From: a virus
Reading direction: 5' to 3' (one strand)
IMG/VR virus record: IMGVR_UViG_3300032285_005318
Coordinates: 1 to 21,949 of that record
DNA length: 21,949 bases
Part shown: in pieces, positions 1 to 5,835 of the stretch
Numbering within the stretch: the stretch's first letter is position 1
Layout: the number at the start of each line of letters is the position of its first letter
The notes under the pieces: generated by a model
What the model saw: only the letters and a program-made list of their open reading frames with translations
Told to the model about the DNA's origin: nothing
Database searches by the model: none
Position numbers and translations under genes: made by a program

Positions 1-9
1 AAACAGATT

Positions 10-372
10 CTATTGGTATCGATTTGTGAAAAACTGTTCGAGCTCAGTATTAGAAGCACTAGTAAGATCTTTAATTTGGTTGCCATAATATGTGCGTGTT
101 TGTGTTAGCTCTTTTTCTGTGGTAATGATTTCTTCTTCTAATGAATCAATTACTATAACTTGTTTATTGACATTGTCCGTAAGTATATGTTGGCCTTCTT
201 TTAACAAAAAAATATTGTATTGTAAACTGTCAATTTCTTTTTTTTCTTTAGCGTATTTGTCTACGGGAGGAGTGGTTGGTTTGCATTTAACTAAAAATAT
301 TAACCATAATAAAAGTATCCCACCTATGATAAGGCGGGATAACTTTATTTGAATTAGTTTATCTTTAATCAT
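10..372 (-). CDS. Membrane-anchored coiled-coil protein, Rz/i-spanin-like
   Basis: A 120-residue protein with a short basic N-terminus, one hydrophobic segment at about residues 13-29 and then a charged heptad-like region (about 38-95). This is the layout of inner-membrane spanins (Rz type), which bridge the envelope in the last step of lysis, but I identify it by architecture only. A cysteine (residue 30) directly follows the membrane segment in the context LVKC. That is a poor lipobox, though Bacteroidota lipoboxes are loose, so an outer-membrane-type lipoprotein is the alternative. It ends in a short aromatic tail (QFFTNRYQ). The ATG overlaps the TAA of the upstream DNA-binding-protein gene (TAATG), so the two are probably translationally coupled. 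No partner o-spanin, holin or endolysin is visible in the window. Confidence 0.5.
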   Translation of the reverse strand: MIKDKLIQIKLSRLIIGGILLLWLIFLVKCKPTTPPVDKYAKEKKEIDSLQYNIFLLKEGQHILTDNVNKQVIVIDSLEEEIITTEKELTQTRTYYGNQIKDLTSASNTELEQFFTNRYQ

Positions 373-1205
373 TAAATATTAACTTCTTTTGCTTTATTAT
401 AAGCTTTGATAATTGGAGTTCTTTCTTTTAACCAAGCTGTAGCTTCTTGATCTCCTGCTTTTGCTTTAGCAATTTTATCTTTTAATTCAGGTTCAAATTG
501 TTTATATGCTTTAACAATTTTATCTTTACGAGAAGCTATTTTACCTAATTCTTTTGCTGTTTCATCACTACCTGCTGCTTTTGCTGCTTCTACTGATTCT
601 TCATCATCTGAGTATGATACATCATCGAATCCATCATCTCCTTTTGTGCGGGTAGCTACTTTTTCTGCTTTAGGTTCAGCTTTTACTTTAGGTGCTTTTT
701 CAGCTGTTTTTTCTTTAGCTGGTCTTCCTTGGGCTTTATCGGTAGTTTTTTTCTTAGTTACTCCTGTTACAGATTCACCTTTTTCCAAAATACCATAATC
801 AATAAGTTTGTTAATTAATGGGTTAATTTCTTGTTGAATCAATCCCATTTCATTAGCAATATCTCTTTGACGAATTGGTTTACCTTCTTTTTTATCTCGT
901 TGGATTATTTCTATTGCTTTAGCAAGTTTTTGTTCACCTTTTTTAGTAGAATCTTTAATTTTATCTTGTAACTTGGTTAATTCATCCGGTTGAGCAATGA
1001 TGATATCCCAAGCCATTTCATTTAATAAATCTTCTTCAAGGGCTCCACCAGTAGTTGTTTCTTTTGCTTGAGCAGCTAAAGCTGCTTGTTTGGCTTTAAT
1101 AGCCATAAGTTCTAGATCTTTAGCTTTTTTATCTAATCCAGCATTTTCTCCTAAAGCTCCAGCAATTTCTTCACGTATAATTTCAAGTAAACGATCTTTT
1201 TTCAT
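372..1205 (-). CDS. Internal-type DNA-binding protein: N-terminal tag, winged helix, AT-hook-like linker
   Basis: A 277-residue protein. Residues 1-20 form an amphipathic segment with E-E-I-x-x-A-L-G-E followed by N21, nearly the same as in the 106-residue gene at 3206-3526. LGE (18-20) fits the T4 prohead-protease rule. Residues about 77-144 look like a winged helix-turn-helix: alternating helices, then DIANEMGLIQQEINPLINKL and YGILEKGE as the wing. Residues 150-190 are Lys/Ala/Pro-rich and carry a GRP core (160-162) like an AT-hook. An acidic patch (189-205) and a helical basic C-terminus follow. I infer a DNA-binding protein, possibly packaged in the head. It could equally be a late transcription regulator. 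It lies 21 nt downstream of the P-loop kinase gene. Confidence 0.55.
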   Translation of the reverse strand: MKKDRLLEIIREEIAGALGENAGLDKKAKDLELMAIKAKQAALAAQAKETTTGGALEEDLLNEMAWDIIIAQPDELTKLQDKIKDSTKKGEQKLAKAIEIIQRDKKEGKPIRQRDIANEMGLIQQEINPLINKLIDYGILEKGESVTGVTKKKTTDKAQGRPAKEKTAEKAPKVKAEPKAEKVATRTKGDDGFDDVSYSDDEESVEAAKAAGSDETAKELGKIASRKDKIVKAYKQFEPELKDKIAKAKAGDQEATAWLKERTPIIKAYNKAKEVNI

Positions 1206-1219
1206 TTTATAGTTTATTG

Positions 1220-1229
1220 ATAAATATTA
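1220..1229 (-). repeat. Conserved AT-rich gene-junction motif TAATATTTAT
   Basis: On the sense (minus) strand the 10-mer TAATATTTAT begins with the TAA stop of the P-loop kinase gene and lies 14 nt before the ATG at 1205. The same 10-mer recurs at three other gene junctions. Its function is unknown. Confidence 0.45.
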
Positions 1230-1757
1230 AAGGGACATTACTTGTTTAATTTTCTCAATTCTTTCCTCGGTAGTACCCGATAACACTGTATAATTACGAA
1301 GTTTAGGTCTATGTCTTAAAATCAAAGTTTGAATCTCTTTATCAACCTCATTTCTATATTTTGCATCTATAGTACGAACACCATTATCTTCTAATTCTAC
1401 ACCCTCAGGTGAAACATAAAAAATATAATCGTATTCACGTATTAAATGCGATACAGCATCATTTAGTGCATCTGCCATGAAGTATGGAATTGACTTGGCT
1501 AAACGTGTAAAAGCCATCACATCAATTACAGTACGATCTGTAATTATGTTCTCAGCAAATAATTCACTTGAACGTTCAGCCAAAAATATAATTTGACCTT
1601 TCAATGTTGAATCGGTATTCAATGGAATACCTAAATCACGTAAATATTTTGAACGCTCAGTTCTAAATTCATATCCAGCAAATTCAGGTAATTCCTTTAA
1701 AGCATTAACTAATGTTGTTTTACCAACTGACATTGTTCCACAAAATCCTATTTTCAT
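1227..1757 (-). CDS. AAA_28 / NadR-like P-loop ATPase or kinase
   Basis: A 176-residue protein with a Walker A motif GTMSVGKT at residues 7-14. DRTVIDVMAF follows at about 73-82, then YDYIFYV and the stretch DNGVRTIDAKYRNEVD. This pattern belongs to the AAA_28 family, whose best-known member is the C-terminal ribosylnicotinamide-kinase domain of NadR, so phosphorylation of a nucleoside-like cofactor precursor is a reasonable guess. Substrate specificity cannot be read from the sequence. The length fits a stand-alone kinase domain. It starts 5 nt after the stop of the FAD-dehydrogenase gene, so the two are probably co-transcribed. It has no N-terminal [L/I]xE tag, unlike many neighbours, so it probably acts in the infected cytoplasm. 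Confidence 0.75.
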   Translation of the reverse strand: MKIGFCGTMSVGKTTLVNALKELPEFAGYEFRTERSKYLRDLGIPLNTDSTLKGQIIFLAERSSELFAENIITDRTVIDVMAFTRLAKSIPYFMADALNDAVSHLIREYDYIFYVSPEGVELEDNGVRTIDAKYRNEVDKEIQTLILRHRPKLRNYTVLSGTTEERIEKIKQVMSL

Positions 1758-1762
1758 AACTT

Positions 1763-3097
1763 TTATTTTAATAAATTTTCTGCTACATAAATTGCTTGCG
1801 CTCCTGATACTGTAATACCACGTGCGCTTAAAGCATCACCTACGAAATGTACGTTAGGGTAATCGATTAGACTAAGATTTTCATAGTTTACTTTTACCTC
1901 AGGTGACAAATATTTTACTTCAGGAATATACATTCCCCAATCATCTCCAAGTGTAGGAAATACTTTTTTCATATCCATGATAAAGTCCATTACATATTTG
2001 AAATAACCACCCATTGCCGGTTCTACAACATGAGTAAGTGTATCTAAACTAATTTGAGTTGAAGTTACATTATTACCTTCAGATGTGGTTGATGGTTTAC
2101 GAGATGGACTATAATATAAACCAGTTCCGTTTGATTGTAATTTATTTACCACATCACGTGACCAAGTAAATGGATCTTCAATACCATTAATTTCCATTAA
2201 GATACCAAAGTTAGTCATGTTGTTTCTATATGCTTCATCTTTCTTAGCGTGACCATTATAACTGTGATCTCCATATGTTTCCTCTACAGCAACATAAGCG
2301 GCATTATTGTTTGTACAGAATGAACGTAGTGAAACTCCTTCATCATCAAATTTTCTATATAACTTAAAGTCATATGAAATATCGATTAGTTTTTGGAAGT
2401 GTTCTTGGGGTGCTTCAAATCGAACACCAATTTGTACTGATTTAGGTTCATCTGGGAGTTCATATTGGTTTGCTAGGTGTTGAGCAAAGTCAATTCCTGA
2501 TTTGCCTACTGCAAAAATAAGTTCGTCATATGATACTTCAAAATCAGGGAATCCTTGTTCAATGATGGTATCTTGATTTACTTCTTTAACCAACATTGAA
2601 TTTGAATCAAATTCTATATATGTTACTTTAGCTTCCCAATGGAATTGTACACCTTTAGATACTAAATAATCATACCAATTTTTAGCAATTTCAGATAAAT
2701 AATCTGTACCTACGTGCCATACTGGGAATAAACGTAAACCGAAATATGGTTTAATAAATTCAGGCTCCTCAACAGGATTTGAACATTGTACTTCTTCAGG
2801 TTTAGGGTGGAAACGTTTGAAATTGGTAATTACTTGATCCATCAATTCCATTGCTTTATCCTCGCCTGTATATTTAGACAATTGTCCTCCAATTGCTGTA
2901 TGGTATGTTAATTTACCATCAGACCAACCTCCAGCACCTAAGAAACCTGTCATTACTTCCTCAGGTAATCGTTTATATGGATCTTTACCCATATCGATGA
3001 TTGTGATTAATTCTCCAGGATAACCATTATCCACTAACTTTGTTGCAGCATTGACACCGGCAACGCCTGCTCCTACTATTACTATTTTCTTGTCCAT
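1763..3097 (-). CDS. FAD-dependent dehydrogenase, COG2509-like
   Basis: A 444-residue flavoprotein. The N-terminal Rossmann fingerprint GAGVAG is at residues 9-14 with an acidic residue (D35) ending the second strand. The segment GAGGWSDGKL (54-63) matches the G-G-x-x-SDGKL signature of the uncharacterised FAD-dependent dehydrogenases of COG2509. The C-terminal HFVGDALSARGITVSGAQAI is the usual second FAD-contact region (GD, then a G-rich helix). Length and domain order look complete, so it is probably active. The reaction and substrate are unknown. It is the first gene after the intrinsic terminator at 3122-3155, so it likely starts a new transcription unit. I could not identify a convincing promoter in the short leader. 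It is an unusual auxiliary metabolic gene for a phage. Confidence 0.75.
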   Translation of the reverse strand: MDKKIVIVGAGVAGVNAATKLVDNGYPGELITIIDMGKDPYKRLPEEVMTGFLGAGGWSDGKLTYHTAIGGQLSKYTGEDKAMELMDQVITNFKRFHPKPEEVQCSNPVEEPEFIKPYFGLRLFPVWHVGTDYLSEIAKNWYDYLVSKGVQFHWEAKVTYIEFDSNSMLVKEVNQDTIIEQGFPDFEVSYDELIFAVGKSGIDFAQHLANQYELPDEPKSVQIGVRFEAPQEHFQKLIDISYDFKLYRKFDDEGVSLRSFCTNNNAAYVAVEETYGDHSYNGHAKKDEAYRNNMTNFGILMEINGIEDPFTWSRDVVNKLQSNGTGLYYSPSRKPSTTSEGNNVTSTQISLDTLTHVVEPAMGGYFKYVMDFIMDMKKVFPTLGDDWGMYIPEVKYLSPEVKVNYENLSLIDYPNVHFVGDALSARGITVSGAQAIYVAENLLK

Positions 3098-3121
3098 AAT
3101 CTATTTTATGTTTAAAGATAC

Positions 3122-3155
3122 AAAAAAAAGTGACCTAATCCAAAGATTAGGCCAC
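3122..3155 (-). terminator. Strong rho-independent terminator
   Basis: On the minus strand an 11-bp stem (3145-3155 pairing with 3130-3140, one G-U wobble) closes a 4-nt loop and is followed at once by eight T (3129 to 3122). It ends the transcript of the genes at higher coordinates and separates them from the FAD-dehydrogenase cassette. The surrounding 3098-3205 is the longest non-coding stretch in the window, and I see no gene in it. Confidence 0.88.
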
Positions 3156-3205
3156 AGCTCTACTAATTTTTTTTAAGTCGACAGGCTATGAATCTGTCTA
3201 TAAAT

Positions 3206-3526
3206 TTATGCTATTTTGGATACTTTTACTAAATTTTTCATTCGATCTTCAATCCCAGAATATGGGGGTTGGTTAGAAAAATAAAATCTTCTAGCATCAC
3301 CGTAACTACTAAATTCTTTTCCATCCGGGAAGTCTAGAGTATATGTTTTTACAGCATTTAAGGGTAACATAGGTTTATAAGTTACTTCATATTTTCCTGG
3401 GGGTAAACTCATCCATGGAAATTCTGTATCAGTTGAAAGACCTGAGCTAGGAGTATAGTTTATATTTTCACTTAAAGCACGTTTAAGTTCTTCTTTAACT
3501 AATGTTTTTAAGTTATTTAGTTTCAT
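3206..3526 (-). CDS. Small protein with capsid-targeting-like N-terminus
   Basis: 106 residues from the ATG at 3526. A GTG at 3541 would add five residues but overlaps the upstream gene. The ATG also aligns this N-terminus with its relatives, so I prefer it. Residues 1-20 are an amphipathic K/L/E helix ending ALSE|N, almost identical in pattern to ALGE|N in the protein at 372-1205, and LSE fits the [L/I]xE cleavage rule of T4 gp21. The rest has PPGKYEVTY and LDFPDGKEF, which suggest a small beta-rich fold that I do not recognise. It is the last gene before the terminator. I infer a packaged internal protein, with function unknown. Confidence 0.6.
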   Translation of the reverse strand: MKLNNLKTLVKEELKRALSENINYTPSSGLSTDTEFPWMSLPPGKYEVTYKPMLPLNAVKTYTLDFPDGKEFSSYGDARRFYFSNQPPYSGIEDRMKNLVKVSKIA

Positions 3527-3530
3527 AGTT

Positions 3531-3860
3531 TTAAAATTCACCGGTACGGTCTAATATAATGTCAACTGTTTGATCTGTTGGGTCTTCTGAGATGCTAAGA
3601 GTACCCTCATCCATAGCTAGTATATCTTTGATACTCATATTCATTGCTGTTTCCAATTCGGCTACTGGGACTTGCATAATGGCAAAACCGTATTCATCAT
3701 TATTAGTAACATAATTTTTTAATGCTGGGTTTTGGATAAAGAGATCAGAATTTGCTTCTATTTGATCAATTTGGTCTGAGTAATTACCCGAATTTTCGGT
3801 AATTAATCCTGCTAATTTTTGCATACGAAGAAATTCTTCAGATAAATTTTGTTTTTTCAT
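3531..3860 (-). CDS. Small acidic protein with RMQKLAGLITEN-type N-terminus
   Basis: A 109-residue acidic protein. Its N-terminus contains LSEEFLRMQKLAGLITEN. I recall such RMQKLAG-type starts from many uncultured aquatic phage proteins, which is memory, not a search result. ITE (20-22) followed by N fits the prohead-protease motif and parallels LGE|N and LSE|N in neighbouring genes. The body (about 30-109) is Asp/Glu/Ile-rich with no motif I recognise. The start codon overlaps the stop of the cupin-like gene (ATGA), so the genes are coupled. I infer an internal head protein or protease-processed virion peptide, with function unknown. Confidence 0.6.
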   Translation of the reverse strand: MKKQNLSEEFLRMQKLAGLITENSGNYSDQIDQIEANSDLFIQNPALKNYVTNNDEYGFAIMQVPVAELETAMNMSIKDILAMDEGTLSISEDPTDQTVDIILDRTGEF

Positions 3861-4117
3861 GATTTATGTATTTTTAATTTTAAAGTTCCCGTTCCTTTTA
3901 TTACACGATGCCATTCGTGTCTTGGTATAAATATACGTTCTTTTAGTGAGGTAGGCAAGCTATTATCTAGCTGAAGTTGCCAATCTGTTTCATTTAAAAT
4001 TTCAACTGTTCTATCTTCATCATCACGATGCCATAATAGTTCTATTGGGTCTATATTTTCGTTGAACTCACGAATAATATATTTGTCAGTAACTTCTATG
4101 TCTGTGTATGGTTTCAT
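3857..4117 (-). CDS. Small cupin-like protein
   Basis: An 86-residue single-domain protein. The pattern LLWHRDDEDRTVEIL, then WQLQLDNSLPTSL, then IFIPRHEWHRVIKG, then a short basic beta strand resembles the small cupin-like proteins common in T4-like phages. The two histidine/acid clusters (residues about 29-33 and 66-69) would be in position to bind a metal. No catalytic activity can be assigned. The ATG overlaps the TGA of the upstream Cys-containing protein directly after a run of eight A, which may allow -1 frameshifting (see the slippery-site entry). There is no N-terminal [L/I]xE tag. Confidence 0.6.
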   Translation of the reverse strand: MKPYTDIEVTDKYIIREFNENIDPIELLWHRDDEDRTVEILNETDWQLQLDNSLPTSLKERIFIPRHEWHRVIKGTGTLKLKIHKS

Positions 4118-4488
4118 TTTTTTTCACCTACCCACCAAATGCAAACATATTCTGTTGGTTCAGTAGGAATTTCACCATTTCCATTCCAATCAATATAGTA
4201 TTGACCTTCACACAATTGTGTTTTCTCATTCCATTTAGCACAGTTAGCACACATAGCACCACCCTTTGGAACGGATTTTGCGGGTTGGAAACCATCAGGA
4301 AATTGAAGTTCTGGAGTTTCTCCTTCAGAAAGTTTATTGATTTCTTTACCTGCTTTAACAGCAGATTTATATGCTTTAGATCCCTTTGGAGATGGTTTTT
4401 CTCCACGTTCACGTTTAGCACGTATATTAGCCCATAAACCTGGATGGTTTTTAAGGGTTTCTTTAATAAGGTTTTCTAGCTTAGACAT
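4114..4488 (-). CDS. Two-part protein: basic AKRxRGEKPSPKGSKAY domain plus four-cysteine C-terminus
   Basis: A 124-residue protein. Residues 1-11 are a short K/L/E helix containing IKE (8-10), like the tagged neighbours. Residues about 15-52 hold a basic motif (LWANIRAKRERGEKPSPKGS) that I recall from many phage proteins of unknown function. The C-terminal half has C-x2-C, C and C (MCANCAKW, TQLCEGQY, VCIWWVG). That could bind zinc or an Fe-S cluster, and it resembles a HiPIP-type cysteine pattern without a clear match. The last codons are GAA AAA AAA TGA. The gene overlaps the 3' end of the Dps-like gene by 13 nt. Confidence 0.6.
   Translation of the reverse strand: MSKLENLIKETLKNHPGLWANIRAKRERGEKPSPKGSKAYKSAVKAGKEINKLSEGETPELQFPDGFQPAKSVPKGGAMCANCAKWNEKTQLCEGQYYIDWNGNGEIPTEPTEYVCIWWVGEKK
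4117..4125 (-). promoter_or_regulatory. Possible -1 frameshift slippery site at a stop codon
   Basis: Minus-strand reading GAA AAA AAA TGA contains the heptamer A AAA AAA in the zero frame, immediately before the stop codon. A -1 slip would continue as ATG AAA CCA, exactly the frame and start of the cupin-like gene, giving a fusion of about 210 residues. No downstream pseudoknot was established. Confidence 0.35.
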
Positions 4489-4841
4489 TTTAATTTGTAT
4501 AGAGTTGATTCTAACAATTCCATAACGGTATCAATTTGGTTTTGAATATATGAATCAGGAATACCTTCTCTCAAAGTACAAACTTTATTAACTAAAGCTT
4601 CAAAGTAAGTAATTACTTGATTTTTATCAGTGTACTCTAACAATGGATAATTTGAATATCCTTTTAAGATACCATATTTACCTTGATAAGATTCTACTAG
4701 ACCATCAGTTAATTCAACAATTTCATCATAGTAATCGTTCAATGCTTTATGTTCAGCAAATGAAGTTGTTTGTAAGTGAAATACATGTGCTTGTGTTCTA
4801 GAATGAAACAAGAAAGAGATTAATTTTGCGTAATTTTTCAT
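4476..4841 (-). CDS. Dps/ferritin-like small helical protein
   Basis: A 121-residue all-helical protein. H19, H31, D46 and E50 have spacings of 12, 15 and 4. E. coli Dps ferroxidase ligands H51, H63, D78 and E82 have the same spacing. The sequence around them (SFAEHKALNDYYDEIVELTD) reads like the Dps helix B region, although the Dps D67 position is N35 here with D36 beside it. Dps proteins are usually 150-190 residues, so this is a short version and may not assemble into a 12-mer. I recall phage families of this type annotated as DUF5856. Iron binding or DNA protection is inference. There is no N-terminal [L/I]xE tag. The leader is 14 nt of A/T with no Shine-Dalgarno. Confidence 0.55.
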   Translation of the reverse strand: MKNYAKLISFLFHSRTQAHVFHLQTTSFAEHKALNDYYDEIVELTDGLVESYQGKYGILKGYSNYPLLEYTDKNQVITYFEALVNKVCTLREGIPDSYIQNQIDTVMELLESTLYKLKCLS

Positions 4842-4855
4842 TTTTATTTATTTTA

Positions 4856-5821
4856 TCACCAAAAACCGGTAAATGATGATTTTAATCCAAGTAATTTAGC
4901 ATAACGTGGTAAGCGACAGCTCCAGTAAGATGCTTTTGTTTTATCTTTTTTATTTTTGCAATCGTGACGTGCAGCAAATGCTCTACGTGCTTCTGGGTTG
5001 TTTATTTTAGCTGATAGGCCTGTTGTGTCTCCAAAACTAACTTTTTTAATTTTTTTAGTTTTAGGATTTTTTACGTAAACATAGAATTTTTTAGATCCTC
5101 CACGGTGTGGTTTTCCAAGTGGTGGGTTTTTCTTTTTACCTTCAGCTTCTTCAAGTTCATCCTCAGGGTAACAATCACATGAATCATCATATCCTTCAGG
5201 TCCTTTATATGCTGGGGAGTTTTCGTCTAGGTATTGGGATGAATTTTCAATATGTAGAGTATTAGTTTCATCTCCTTGACTATCAATATATTTAATTTTA
5301 ACTGTATAGACTAAATCGTCACTAGCGTAATCTGCTTTGTTTATATCTTCAATTTTGCCTTCAGTGCCATATGGAAATTCAAAGTTAGGAAATTCTTTAG
5401 GGTTAATTTCAATAATGTCTCCTATGTTTAATTCTTCTTCACCTTCCTCTAACATAGGTAAATCTAAAGGTACTTTAACACCTTCATACAAACCAAAGTT
5501 ACCTAAATCAGTTTCCTCTAAAATTTCTTTATCATCATCGTTTACATGAATAATTTCACGTAAATATAATGAACGAGCTTCTGCCCATAAATTAAGGAAC
5601 GATTGCGAACCATATCGGAACGTGTTTTCGGTAAGTGGGAGTTTTTTATCCACGTGATATCGCAGATTTTCCGACAATATATCTTTTTTAACTAAACTTT
5701 CGTTTAATACAACACCAGGATTACCTACGTTTTCACAAGTGTTGCAACCACAACTACATTTTTCTTCTGTAACGTGATGATATACTTCTTTAATGAGTTT
5801 TTTTAAACGTGCTTTATCCAT
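4856..5821 (-). CDS. Modular, probably proteolytically processed internal/structural protein with DUF5872-like C-terminus
   Basis: A 321-residue protein. Parts in order: K/L/E amphipathic tag (1-19); cysteine cluster CSCGC-x2-C (22-29); a linker with LNE (39-41) and LSE|N (49-52); a helical domain starting RYHVDKKLPLTEN and containing FLNLWAEARSLYLREI (54-90); a long acidic region (93-225); and a basic C-terminal domain from about 235. The last resembles DUF5872: FYVYVKNPKTKKIKKVSFGD, then RRAFAARHDC and SYWSCRL. LEE|A (223-226) sits exactly between the acidic and basic parts. [L/I]xE sites at each boundary suggest cleavage by a prohead protease. The function of the modules is unknown. The leader carries the TAATATTTAT junction motif. 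Confidence 0.6.
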   Translation of the reverse strand: MDKARLKKLIKEVYHHVTEEKCSCGCNTCENVGNPGVVLNESLVKKDILSENLRYHVDKKLPLTENTFRYGSQSFLNLWAEARSLYLREIIHVNDDDKEILEETDLGNFGLYEGVKVPLDLPMLEEGEEELNIGDIIEINPKEFPNFEFPYGTEGKIEDINKADYASDDLVYTVKIKYIDSQGDETNTLHIENSSQYLDENSPAYKGPEGYDDSCDCYPEDELEEAEGKKKNPPLGKPHRGGSKKFYVYVKNPKTKKIKKVSFGDTTGLSAKINNPEARRAFAARHDCKNKKDKTKASYWSCRLPRYAKLLGLKSSFTGFW

Positions 5822-5825
5822 GTCT

Positions 5826-5835
5826 ATAAATATTA
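5826..5835 (-). repeat. Conserved AT-rich gene-junction motif TAATATTTAT
   Basis: The sense-strand 10-mer starts with the TAA stop of the 505-residue protein gene and lies 4 nt before the next ATG. It is identical to the motif at 1220-1229, 9640-9649 and 20019-20028. Confidence 0.45.

Noticed and set aside
92-352. Plus-strand open frames (also at 4108-4437, 5337-5549, 8684-9178, 8986-9297, 12916-13158, 15141-15437, 16877-17116)
   Set aside because: Each lies antisense to a well-supported minus-strand gene and has a low-complexity or hydrophobic composition caused by the AT-rich codons of that gene. None has recognisable domains.
3180-3198. Second hairpin GACAG/CTGTC downstream of the 3206-3526 gene
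   Set aside because: Only a 5-bp stem with a 9-nt loop and no T-run on the sense strand; the stronger terminator directly after it explains the region.
3527-3541. GTG start giving a 111-residue version of the 3206 gene
   Set aside because: It overlaps the upstream gene, GTG is not used by the neighbours, and the ATG at 3526 aligns the tag with the protein at 372-1205.
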